Origin: Phycisphaerales bacterium
Lineage (GTDB): Bacteria > Planctomycetota > Phycisphaerae > Phycisphaerales > SM1A02
Reading direction: 5' to 3'
Length of the DNA stretch: 39,012 nt
Assembly (NCBI GenBank): GCA_009692045.1
Contig: SIAA01000018.1
Span: 1-39,012 of the forward strand
Shown here: one piece after another, positions 32,986 through 39,012 of the stretch
Layout of the letters: each line of letters begins with the position of its first letter
How positions within the stretch are numbered: position 1 is the first letter of the stretch
Translations under genes and position numbers: made by a program
Notes under the pieces: model-generated
What the model saw: only the letters and a program-made list of their open reading frames with translations
What the model was told of the DNA's origin: nothing
Database searches by the model: none

Positions 32986-33057
32986 TCAAGGCATGGCGGT
33001 GCCGGGAACCCGGTTCGCTCACTCGTGACACTACTGGCGCGGGCGGCGATCTTTCGT

Positions 33058-33088
33058 TACACTTCTCGACTCGCCAGATAACAGGAGA
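33058..33088 (+). promoter_or_regulatory. rpmA -10 box and ribosome-binding site
   Basis: TACACT (33058-33063) is a probable -10, and AGGAGA (33083-33088) is an SD 5 nt before the GTG at 33094. The leader would be about 23-25 nt. Ribosomal L20/L25-type leader structures were not evident. Confidence 0.45.
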
Positions 33089-33093
33089 TTGCC

Positions 33094-33390
33094 GTGGCAC
33101 ATAAGAAGGGTCAAGGCTCGACACAGAACGGACGCGACTCAAACGCCCAATATCGTGGGGTGAAGCTCTATGGTGGGCAGACCGCACAGGTTGGCAGCAT
33201 CATCATCCGTCAGTGCGGGACCCGCTTCAAGGCAGGATTCCTGGTCAAGGAGTGCAAGGATTACACGCTGATGGCGATGGCCGATGGTGTGGTTCGCTTC
33301 CGTGGCCGCAAGGTCGACATAGTGCCCAGCGATCCATCGGCTCCTCGCATGGCGATCGATGTACCTCGCAAGGCAAGCACTACTAAGTGA
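33094..33390 (+). CDS. rpmA: 50S ribosomal protein L27
   Basis: A 98-aa large-subunit protein whose flexible N-terminus reaches the peptidyl transferase centre. It starts M-AHKKGQGSTQNGRDS, the usual bacterial form without a cleaved leader, and contains RGVKLYGGQTAQVGSIIIRQCGTRF and the conserved GVVRFRGRK. The start codon is GTG with AGGAGA 5 nt upstream. It is followed directly by obgE, as in many bacteria, but the usual partner rplU (L21) is not upstream. A promoter-like sequence and an unrelated gene take its place. Confidence 0.97.
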   Translation: MAHKKGQGSTQNGRDSNAQYRGVKLYGGQTAQVGSIIIRQCGTRFKAGFLVKECKDYTLMAMADGVVRFRGRKVDIVPSDPSAPRMAIDVPRKASTTK

Positions 33391-33400
33391 GCCTCGCGCC

Positions 33401-34426
33401 GTGTTTGTCGATACTGCTCGGATCTTCGTAAAAAGTGGCAAGGGCGGGGATGGTCGCGCCCATTTGCGTCAGGAAAAGAGCAGGCCCAAGGGCGGCCCCG
33501 ATGGCGGCGATGGCGGCCGCGGCGGTGATGTAGTTCTGTTTGCTGATGCCCACTTGGATTCATTAGTGGAGTTCGCCTACAAGGCGCACTGGTTCGCCCA
33601 AGAGGGTGAAGGCGGATTGAAGAAGTCCTGCGCCGGCAAAGATGGTGAGCACTGCGTGGTCTCTCTGCCTCTGGGATCGCAGGTGTTTGATGAAGCAACG
33701 GGTGACTTGGTGGCCGACATGCTGACCGCTGGTCAGCGAGTTGTAATCGCGCCGGGCGGCGCGGGCGGGTTTGGCAATGAGAGATTCAAGAGTGCGACCC
33801 ATCAGACCCCGCTGGAGTCCACCCCGGGTGGTGAAGCAGTGGAACGAACTCTTCGCATAGAGCTGAAGCTAATCGCCGATGTCGGATTTGTCGGCTTGCC
33901 TAACGCCGGTAAGAGCACGCTGTTGAAGGCATGCACTCGGACCAATCCGCGCATCGCCAGTTTCCCCTTTACCACTCTCAATCCTCAGCTGGGTATCGCC
34001 GAGCTGTCGGGGGAGAGACGCTTGATTCTTGCTGATCTGCCCGGTCTGATCGAGGGGGCGGCAGAGGGTGCAGGGCTCGGTCACGAGTTCCTTCGGCACA
34101 TCGAACGCACTCGAGTGCTACTGCACATTGTGGATGCCGCGCCGATCGATGGCAGTGATCCTTTGGCAAACTACGCCACCATTCGCCGCGAGTTGGCTGC
34201 CTTCAGCGACGAGTTGGCGCGGCGTGAGGAGCTGGTTGTACTCAATAAGATCGACCTCATTCCCGCAGAACTTCGCGAGGAGTTTGTGAAGGACCTGGTG
34301 AAGCAGTTCAAGAAGAAGCGAGCCAAGTCAGTGCTGGCCATGTCTGGTGCTACCGGCGAAGGTGTGCGCGCGACCATGGAAGCGTGCTGGCTCAAAGTCG
34401 CGCCAGCTCGCGCCGTGGGGAGCTGA
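33401..34426 (+). CDS. obgE: Obg/CgtA GTPase
   Basis: A 341-aa GTPase acting in late 50S assembly and stress signalling. The N-terminal glycine-rich OBG fold runs from about 1 to 155 (FVKSGKGGDGRAH, RPKGGPDGGDGGRGGDVV). The G domain has G1 GLPNAGKSTLL, G3 DLPGLIEGAAEG and G4 LNKIDL. It ends soon after the G domain, so the variable C-terminal OCT domain is absent, which is common. The GTG at 33401 gives the family-typical VFVDTARIFVKSG start but has no SD. An ATG at 33359 inside rpmA would add 14 unlikely residues. Translation is probably coupled to rpmA, which stops 10 bp upstream. Confidence 0.94.
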   Translation: MFVDTARIFVKSGKGGDGRAHLRQEKSRPKGGPDGGDGGRGGDVVLFADAHLDSLVEFAYKAHWFAQEGEGGLKKSCAGKDGEHCVVSLPLGSQVFDEATGDLVADMLTAGQRVVIAPGGAGGFGNERFKSATHQTPLESTPGGEAVERTLRIELKLIADVGFVGLPNAGKSTLLKACTRTNPRIASFPFTTLNPQLGIAELSGERRLILADLPGLIEGAAEGAGLGHEFLRHIERTRVLLHIVDAAPIDGSDPLANYATIRRELAAFSDELARREELVVLNKIDLIPAELREEFVKDLVKQFKKKRAKSVLAMSGATGEGVRATMEACWLKVAPARAVGS

Positions 34427-34443
34427 GACTCATTCGCCCGTGG

Positions 34444-34449
34444 TAGTGT
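34444..34449 (+). promoter_or_regulatory. Putative -10 box (TAGTGT), leaderless start
   Basis: TAGTGT ends 7 nt before the ATG at 34457, in the short gap after obgE. It favours the ATG over a GTG 3 codons upstream, which would overlap the box. Confidence 0.4.
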
Positions 34450-34456
34450 GACTCCT

Positions 34457-35992
34457 ATGCGGTCTGCCCTACGCCGACTCTGTATTGCGATCGGATGCGT
34501 GGCAGTTCTCTATCTGATGTTGGTGATCGTTTACTGGGGCGCTTCACCCAAGGTGACAACCGATTATGTGGCGCTCGCTCAGAGTCTGCAGCCGGTGGGG
34601 CCTGACGAGGAGCGTTCCTGGCCTTCCATCCGCGATGCACTGCAGTTCCTGCCCGGTGAAAGAGGTCCGAGCAAGGATGTGAACATTTCTGCGGCGCTGA
34701 CATCGCGAGAAACTGATTCCCCAGAGTGGAAGACGGCTGAGCAAGCGGTGACGGATTACGCTCGGGCCATCGCCGAACTTCGCCTAGCCGGTGCCCGGCA
34801 GCGCATCGGATTCCGGTTCCAGCCACCGTTGGATCCCGCAGACATCGCCGTGATGCCGCAGATTCAAGCTCCCCGGGTTAGTCCAACTCCGCCCTCCCTT
34901 GAGGGCAGCCTGCTCTATCTCTTGCTTCCGTACTTGACCGAGTATCGCACTGCCGCTCGGTGGCTAGCCGCCGATGCGGTACATGCAGCGGTCAACAGAG
35001 ATGGTTCCAGAGCAGCGGCGGATATTGGGGGGATGGTGGGGTACGCGCGGCAGATGCTGACGCCTGGCGCGCCGATGATCCAGTCTCTCATTGGTGCTGC
35101 CGTGCTGTCTCAGTCGCGGGTAACTCTGCAAAGCCTCATGTACGACTGGCCTGACGCGCTCTCGGACTCCGATCTGGAGGTGCTTGCTCGGACCTATGCG
35201 TCGATTTCCCCGCTGCAGTTCGCCATGGACTTCTCTTTGGAGAGAATGATGTTTTATGACTTCGTGCAGCGCGTCTACACCGATGATGGATCTGGTGATG
35301 GTCGTCTATGCGGATCGGGCGCGATATCGCTGCAGGCTGTGTCCGGACTCACCACGGGTCAGGGAGCATCGTCGCTGGAACAGCTCGCAGACAACCTCGC
35401 CGGTCCAGTGCGCGCTCTCATTGCTCCCAGCCGCCGCCAAATGGTCAGGCGTTTCGACTCGAACATGGACCATTGCCAGAAGCTGGCCGACACTCTTTGT
35501 CGAGATTGGGCCGCTCAAGGCTTGAGCGGGGGAGCGAGGGCGGAAGTGGATCGAATGGATTCGATCGATAGAGTGCGCTGGCAACTGCTCTGGATGCTGA
35601 CGCCCGCGAGCGACCACGCGATCGTGAGTCTTCGCCGGGCCCAATCCGAGTACGACGCCTGCGGGGCAGCCATTGCTGTGGAACGGTATCGGCGCCAACA
35701 CGGACTGCTGCCTGCGACGCTGGATCAGTTGGTTCCCGAGTTCTTGGCGCAACCCGCACCTGATCCGTGGGATGGCATGCCGCTGCGTATCGGCAGCACC
35801 AAAGAAGGCGCAGTTCTCATCTACAGCATTGATTACGACCTCACCGATGATCAAGGCAGAGTGGATTTGTCCAACGCCGCGCGGGTCAGCACTGACTCAA
35901 GGTGGGGTTTACCGCGTGGAGTTCCCGGAGTACCCGGGGACTTGACCGACGGGGGCGACTTCGTGCTGTTTGGTCCGACGCCAACACCCTGA
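34457..35992 (+). CDS. Membrane-anchored hypothetical protein
   Basis: A 511-aa protein with one N-terminal transmembrane helix (about 8-30: LCIAIGCVAVLYLMLVIVYWGA) and a large, probably extracytoplasmic, helical domain. Near the C-terminus CGAAIAVERYRRQHGLLPATLDQLVPEFL, followed by PAPDPWDGMPLRI and LIYSIDYDLTDDQG, resembles the module I recall in many planctomycete proteins and is loosely like the C-terminal part of major pseudopilins (x-x-Y-R-x-x-x-G-x-x-P ... D-P-W-G). No enzymatic motif is seen. It ends 1 bp before the convergent rluA-type gene. The function is unknown. Confidence 0.65.
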   Translation: MRSALRRLCIAIGCVAVLYLMLVIVYWGASPKVTTDYVALAQSLQPVGPDEERSWPSIRDALQFLPGERGPSKDVNISAALTSRETDSPEWKTAEQAVTDYARAIAELRLAGARQRIGFRFQPPLDPADIAVMPQIQAPRVSPTPPSLEGSLLYLLLPYLTEYRTAARWLAADAVHAAVNRDGSRAAADIGGMVGYARQMLTPGAPMIQSLIGAAVLSQSRVTLQSLMYDWPDALSDSDLEVLARTYASISPLQFAMDFSLERMMFYDFVQRVYTDDGSGDGRLCGSGAISLQAVSGLTTGQGASSLEQLADNLAGPVRALIAPSRRQMVRRFDSNMDHCQKLADTLCRDWAAQGLSGGARAEVDRMDSIDRVRWQLLWMLTPASDHAIVSLRRAQSEYDACGAAIAVERYRRQHGLLPATLDQLVPEFLAQPAPDPWDGMPLRIGSTKEGAVLIYSIDYDLTDDQGRVDLSNAARVSTDSRWGLPRGVPGVPGDLTDGGDFVLFGPTPTP

Positions 35993-35993
35993 T

Positions 35994-37142
35994 TCAGGGA
36001 GGCCCAAGTCCGACTTGTGCGAGGTCTACCAGCGTGCCGCTCACCGCTTCGCAGGGAAGAGATCTGTGCCGCCGCAGCAAAGCAATGGTCTCGCGCATGT
36101 CATCCCAGACCGGAGCGGTGAATGTCATGGGCACGCCGGTGATGGGATGGGTGAATCCCAGCAGAGCGGCATGCAGGGCCTGCCGTTTCAGCACCGGACG
36201 ATCGGTGCCATCCGCGTCAATGTCAGACTCGCGCAGATGCTTGCCGCCGTAGAGATCATCTCCGGCAATCGGATACCCGCGATGAGACATATGGACCCGA
36301 ATCTGATGGGTGCGCCCAGTTCGAAGTTCCACCTCTAGCAGGGTGAACCCCGCGAATGACTCGATGGTGCGATATACGGTTTGGCTCTCCTTGCCGGAAG
36401 CGTCGTGACGCACCGCGTAACGCTCGCGAATCCGCGGGTGCTTTCCCAGAGGCAGGTCGATGACATCGGCGCGCGGCTCAACCTGGCCATGAACCAACGC
36501 GATGTAGCGCTTTGTTGTCTGTCGCAGTTCGAACTGGCGGCCGAGTCGCCAGTGGGATGTGTCAGTCTTGGCGGCGACCATAACTCCGGTGGTGTGTCGA
36601 TCGAGGCGGTGCACGACACCAGGGCGCGCGAACTCCTTGCCCACCGTGGAGAGCGTGCCCGAACTGCTGTGCAGAAAGTGCCAGGCCAACCCATTGATGA
36701 GCGTGCCGTGCTTGTTGCCGCGAGCAGGGTGCACGATTATGTCGGCCTGCTTGTTGATGACGATCAGCTCAGCGTCCTCGTACAGAATTCGCAGCGGCAG
36801 TTCTTCGGCGGGGATTGAGTCGGAGGGGGGAGGAGGTAAGACCGCAACCACATGGTCGCCCCGATGCAGAGTCGTTGATGCCTTGGGAACCCGCCCGTTT
36901 ACCGTTACCGCTTGCTCTTGAATGAGCCGCTGAATCGCCGTGCGCGAGAGGAAGGGAACGCGGTCAACCAAGTAGCGATCTAGGCGCTTGTCCAGATCGC
37001 GGGTAAGGCGAAACTCCACCTTGACAGGCGCGTCCTCGTCGGATTCGTTTCGCTTGTTGTACAGATCGAACAGCGCCTCGCTGTCGAGTGCCTCGGATTC
37101 ATCCGCTCCGTCAGGGGTCTCGTCGGGCTTGCGCCTTGTCAC
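35994..37142 (-). CDS. RluA-family pseudouridine synthase (RluD-like)
   Basis: A 382-aa RNA-modifying enzyme. The acidic N-terminal extension (about 1-38) precedes an S4 RNA-binding domain (about 45-100: KRLDRYLVDRVPFLSRTAIQRLIQEQAVTVNG) and the catalytic domain with the signature GVVHRLDRHTTGVMVAAK containing the catalytic Asp, then LRTGRTHQIRVHMSHRGYPIAGDDLYGG. It most resembles RluD, which modifies helix 69 of 23S rRNA, but the target is inferred. GTG at 37142 is taken as the start because it overlaps the upstream stop as GTGA. A much longer frame upstream would just translate the other gene out of frame. Confidence 0.88.
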   Translation of the reverse strand: MTRRKPDETPDGADESEALDSEALFDLYNKRNESDEDAPVKVEFRLTRDLDKRLDRYLVDRVPFLSRTAIQRLIQEQAVTVNGRVPKASTTLHRGDHVVAVLPPPPSDSIPAEELPLRILYEDAELIVINKQADIIVHPARGNKHGTLINGLAWHFLHSSSGTLSTVGKEFARPGVVHRLDRHTTGVMVAAKTDTSHWRLGRQFELRQTTKRYIALVHGQVEPRADVIDLPLGKHPRIRERYAVRHDASGKESQTVYRTIESFAGFTLLEVELRTGRTHQIRVHMSHRGYPIAGDDLYGGKHLRESDIDADGTDRPVLKRQALHAALLGFTHPITGVPMTFTAPVWDDMRETIALLRRHRSLPCEAVSGTLVDLAQVGLGPP

Positions 37143-37930
37143 GGGCTGGCAGGTGCGGGGTTGGCAATCGCAGGTTCGACCGTGGGCGCAACTGCCGGTG
37201 TGTCTGTGGGCGTAACTGGAGGCGCGGCTGTCGGCGCTGCCGTTGGCGTGACTGAATCCAATATTGAGGGCAGCACAACACCCTCGGGAATCGGGTAGGG
37301 CGAGGCGAGTCCATCCAGAGTTTCCAAGCGGGTGGCAGCACGCGCGAGCGCTACGGGGAAGTTGGGAGTGGCTGCAACCTGAGCCTGCTCTAGAAACTGC
37401 TTGGCAGCGGCGAAGTCTCCCCGGCACTCGGCCACGGATGCGCGGCCGAGCAGTGCGGGAATCAGCAGCGGGGCGCCCGCGCCGCCGGCCATGGCACCAG
37501 CGCGGGATGCCACTTCGGCGTAGGCGGAGTCAGCATCAGCCAGGTACTGCTCGCGCAGATCTCGCGTCAGGGCAGCATCGGCGGCCCCGGGCTCGCGGTC
37601 GAAACGCACACCCCGCAGGACACTCATCAGATCGCCCTCGCCCACCTGAAGGAGCGCCATCATCGCCAGTCCGCCAAACTTCGAGTTCTTGTTCGCCACA
37701 TCTCGGAACGCTGGTGGGGTTGTGGCAGTTGCCAGTTCCTCCCACGCGGCATCGCGCGACTTGCTCTGATCTTTCTTGTACCACTCCCAGCCCAAGAAGG
37801 CGCATGCTCCCAAGAGGATCACCAGGGCATAGTTGCTGCCGCTGCCACGCAGCCAGAAAAGAAAGTCCTCATTGAGGCGACTCTCTGTCAGGTCCTTCTG
37901 CTGCACTTCACTCAGTCTTTTGCGGTCCAT
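37139..37930 (-). CDS. Membrane-anchored TPR-like protein with Pro/Ala/Thr tail
   Basis: A 263-aa protein. A charged N-terminus (about 1-30) is followed by one transmembrane helix (about 34-50: YALVILLGACAFLGWEWYKK) and an alanine-rich helical region (about 55-210) that resembles the YfgM/TPR_21-type chaperone-associated fold (ADADSAYAEVASRAG, GDFAAAKQFLEQAQVA). The last 40 residues are a low-complexity Pro/Ala/Thr tail (TAAPTAAPPVTPTDTPAVAP). It is translationally coupled to the pseudouridine synthase through GTGA, which is unusual for a membrane protein partner. Function unknown; a role in envelope protein assembly is a guess from the fold. Confidence 0.65.
   Translation of the reverse strand: MDRKRLSEVQQKDLTESRLNEDFLFWLRGSGSNYALVILLGACAFLGWEWYKKDQSKSRDAAWEELATATTPPAFRDVANKNSKFGGLAMMALLQVGEGDLMSVLRGVRFDREPGAADAALTRDLREQYLADADSAYAEVASRAGAMAGGAGAPLLIPALLGRASVAECRGDFAAAKQFLEQAQVAATPNFPVALARAATRLETLDGLASPYPIPEGVVLPSILDSVTPTAAPTAAPPVTPTDTPAVAPTVEPAIANPAPASP
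37150..37245 (-). repeat. Low-complexity Pro/Ala/Thr-coding stretch
   Basis: Imperfect short repeats encode alternating P-T-x-A-P and A-P-T units at the end of the TPR-like gene. They are typical of an extended linker, not a mobile repeat. Confidence 0.5.
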
Positions 37931-37941
37931 GTTGAATCGGC

Positions 37942-37948
37942 TAGTGTA
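37942..37948. promoter_or_regulatory. Overlapping divergent -10 boxes (TAGTGT / TACACT)
   Basis: CTAGTGTAG at 37941-37949 reads TAGTGT rightward (37942-37947, 10 nt before the GTG of the HAD gene) and TACACT leftward (37943-37948, 12 nt before the ATG of the TPR-like gene). One site could thus serve both genes, with mutual exclusion of polymerases. Confidence 0.4.
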
Positions 37949-37957
37949 GCCGTTGTC

Positions 37958-38863
37958 GTGCCGCGCTACCGACTGCTAGTGACGGATCTGGATGGCACCC
38001 TTTTAGGACGCACCCATGCAGTATCCCCTCGGAACCTCGAGGCTTTGCATGCAGCTCAGGCAGCGGGAATGGTGGTTCTGGTTGCCACGGGGCGTTCGTG
38101 GCTCGAGTCGCGCCTCGCTCTTGACCAGATTCCCTTCATCGACCATGCCATCACCGCCTCCGGAGCCTGTCTGGCTGATGCTCGGTCCGGGAGGTTGATT
38201 CACTGCTATTCAATGGGAGAGCAGGCGGTAGCAGGTTGCGTAGAGGCCATAGTGAGCGCCGGGCATCTCGCCTATGCGCTCACCAATCGCGAGCGGTGCG
38301 GGCACGACTATCTGATCGTGGGCGAGGCGGAGATGGACCCCGCGAGTCGCTGGTGGTTTTCCGAGTTCGCCCTCAAGCGGCGGGTGGTGAGCGACTTCGT
38401 TAACTGGGGTGATCGGGCACTGGCGCGGCATGTCTTTCGCGTGGGCACTGTCGCATCGCGTCATCAACTGAGTCGGTTGGTTGAGAATATGGAGTCGAGT
38501 CTGAGTGATTCGATCTCGGTGAAGCACTGGCCGGCGGTAACAGCCACCGAGGCGATTGGCAGCGAAACCCACATGCTGGAGGCGTTTCATCCCACTGTAG
38601 ACAAGTGGACGATGGTGTCTCGTGTTTGTCAGGACATGGGGATCGGCGAGCAAGAGGTCGTGGCGATTGGGGATGGCTTGAACGATTTGGAAATGATTCG
38701 TCGGGCTGGACTGGGGATCGCCATGGCCAACGCAGACGAGCGTGTGGCGCAGGTGGCTAGAGCGCATACCGGTCATCATGATGAGGACGGCTTCGCTGAT
38801 GCTGTTGAGAGACTGCTGGAGGGCGCAGCCCTTGCCGCAGAACCGCTAGGTGGGAAACTGTGA
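37958..38863 (+). CDS. Cof-type HAD-superfamily phosphatase
   Basis: A 301-aa cytoplasmic hydrolase of the HAD IIB (Cof) type acting on phosphorylated metabolites. Motif I is VTDLDGTLLG (nucleophile Asp), motif II VLVATGRSW, motif III a Lys in HPTVDKWTMV, and motif IV VAIGDGLNDLEMIRRAG followed by GIAMANADERV. The cap domain (about 85-190) is the variable substrate-specificity part and gives no substrate clue. The start is GTG, without SD, preceded by TAGTGT. The gene is divergent from the TPR-like membrane protein. Confidence 0.88.
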   Translation: MPRYRLLVTDLDGTLLGRTHAVSPRNLEALHAAQAAGMVVLVATGRSWLESRLALDQIPFIDHAITASGACLADARSGRLIHCYSMGEQAVAGCVEAIVSAGHLAYALTNRERCGHDYLIVGEAEMDPASRWWFSEFALKRRVVSDFVNWGDRALARHVFRVGTVASRHQLSRLVENMESSLSDSISVKHWPAVTATEAIGSETHMLEAFHPTVDKWTMVSRVCQDMGIGEQEVVAIGDGLNDLEMIRRAGLGIAMANADERVAQVARAHTGHHDEDGFADAVERLLEGAALAAEPLGGKL

Positions 38864-38975
38864 TGATCGCATCGGCGTTGCTCCACGGCCCATCGGTATT
38901 CTGCTGAGGTGCAGGTCGACTCCAACTTGATTCTCATAGCACTCTCATGGAGCTTCGGATGGCCATGGGGGCGTG

Positions 38976-39012
38976 ATGATCATGACCCTCGCAGGCCTCA
39001 TGTCGGGCTTGC
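38976..39012 (+). CDS. Possible 5' end of a further gene (partial)
   Basis: From the ATG at 38976 (a second ATG follows at 38982) the frame encodes M-I-M-T-L-A-G-L-M-S-G-L and runs off the right edge. The hydrophobic start could be a signal peptide or a membrane helix. A G-rich stretch (ATGGGGGCG) lies 3-11 nt upstream. The evidence is slight and the product cannot be named. Confidence 0.25.
   Translation, partial: MIMTLAGLMSGL

Noticed and set aside
33002-33013. CCGGG-AA-CCCGG as a terminator between the secreted gene and rpmA
   Set aside because: The loop of two bases is too tight for a stable hairpin of this stem length and no T-run follows.
37143-37427. 95-residue N-terminal extension of the pseudouridine synthase
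   Set aside because: It overlaps the TPR-like gene out of frame and is Cys/Arg-rich nonsense. The GTGA junction gives a sound start.
1-39012. CRISPR arrays, insertion sequences, integrases or phage genes
   Set aside because: No regularly spaced repeats, transposase or integrase motifs, or target-site duplications were seen, and the tRNA genes have no duplicated 3' ends nearby.

Overview
The window looks like a chromosomal housekeeping region of a GC-rich (roughly 60%) planctomycete, most likely of the Phycisphaerae. The evidence is indirect but consistent. Two secreted proteins end in the dockerin-like tail (D-x-D-x-D-G ... DLALLL..W) common in that group. There is a pseudopilin-like protein with an H-X9-DG motif. 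An RF-1-domain protein has the C-terminal extension I associate with planctomycetes. Genes lie on both strands in short runs, and no rRNA, phage, transposase, CRISPR array or restriction system was seen.

Layout. 1-8.3 kb: the 5' end of a leftward gene, a cysteine desulfurase, divergent pgi and tal (sugar phosphate metabolism), a large secreted metzincin protease, an M20 amidohydrolase and an RF-1-domain protein coupled to tsaD. 8.3-14 kb: tsaD (t6A tRNA modification), hflX, an unrecognised protein, a stand-alone GspE-N/MshEN-like protein, tRNA-Phe, a sigma-70-like protein, a nitrilase-family amidase and tRNA-His. 14-20.5 kb: a rightward run of pckA, ilvA, nadE and mutL. 20.5-22.6 kb: a leftward operon behind a cobalamin riboswitch, encoding a dockerin-tailed secreted protein and, overlapping by GTGA, a pseudopilin-like protein. 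22.6-29.6 kb: a HEAT/receiver-like protein, tRNA-Thr, an O-antigen ligase-like protein with a coupled lipoprotein, then a leftward DegT-family protein and a secreted HEAT-repeat protein. 29.6-39 kb: dnaA with a divergent domain IV, a GNAT protein, a secreted hypothetical, rpmA-obgE, a membrane-anchored hypothetical, rluA with a TPR-like membrane protein, a HAD phosphatase and possibly the start of one more gene.

Main points. (1) The B12 riboswitch controls no recognisable B12 enzyme or transporter. It controls a secreted dockerin-tailed protein plus a pseudopilin, which makes this the best candidate for an undescribed system, perhaps surface capture of cobalamin. (2) The DegT-family protein lacks both the PLP lysine (Arg182) and the Asp that contacts the pyridine nitrogen (His153). 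(3) Many starts are preceded by a TANNNT hexamer 6-10 nt upstream, which predicts leaderless mRNAs and fixes several start codons (tsaD, the sigma-like gene, the gene at the left edge). (4) Two convergent gene pairs end on one shared CTAG, and coding genes run into tRNA-Phe from both sides.

All assignments are by eye from sequence motifs. No database search, RNA folding or phylogeny was run.
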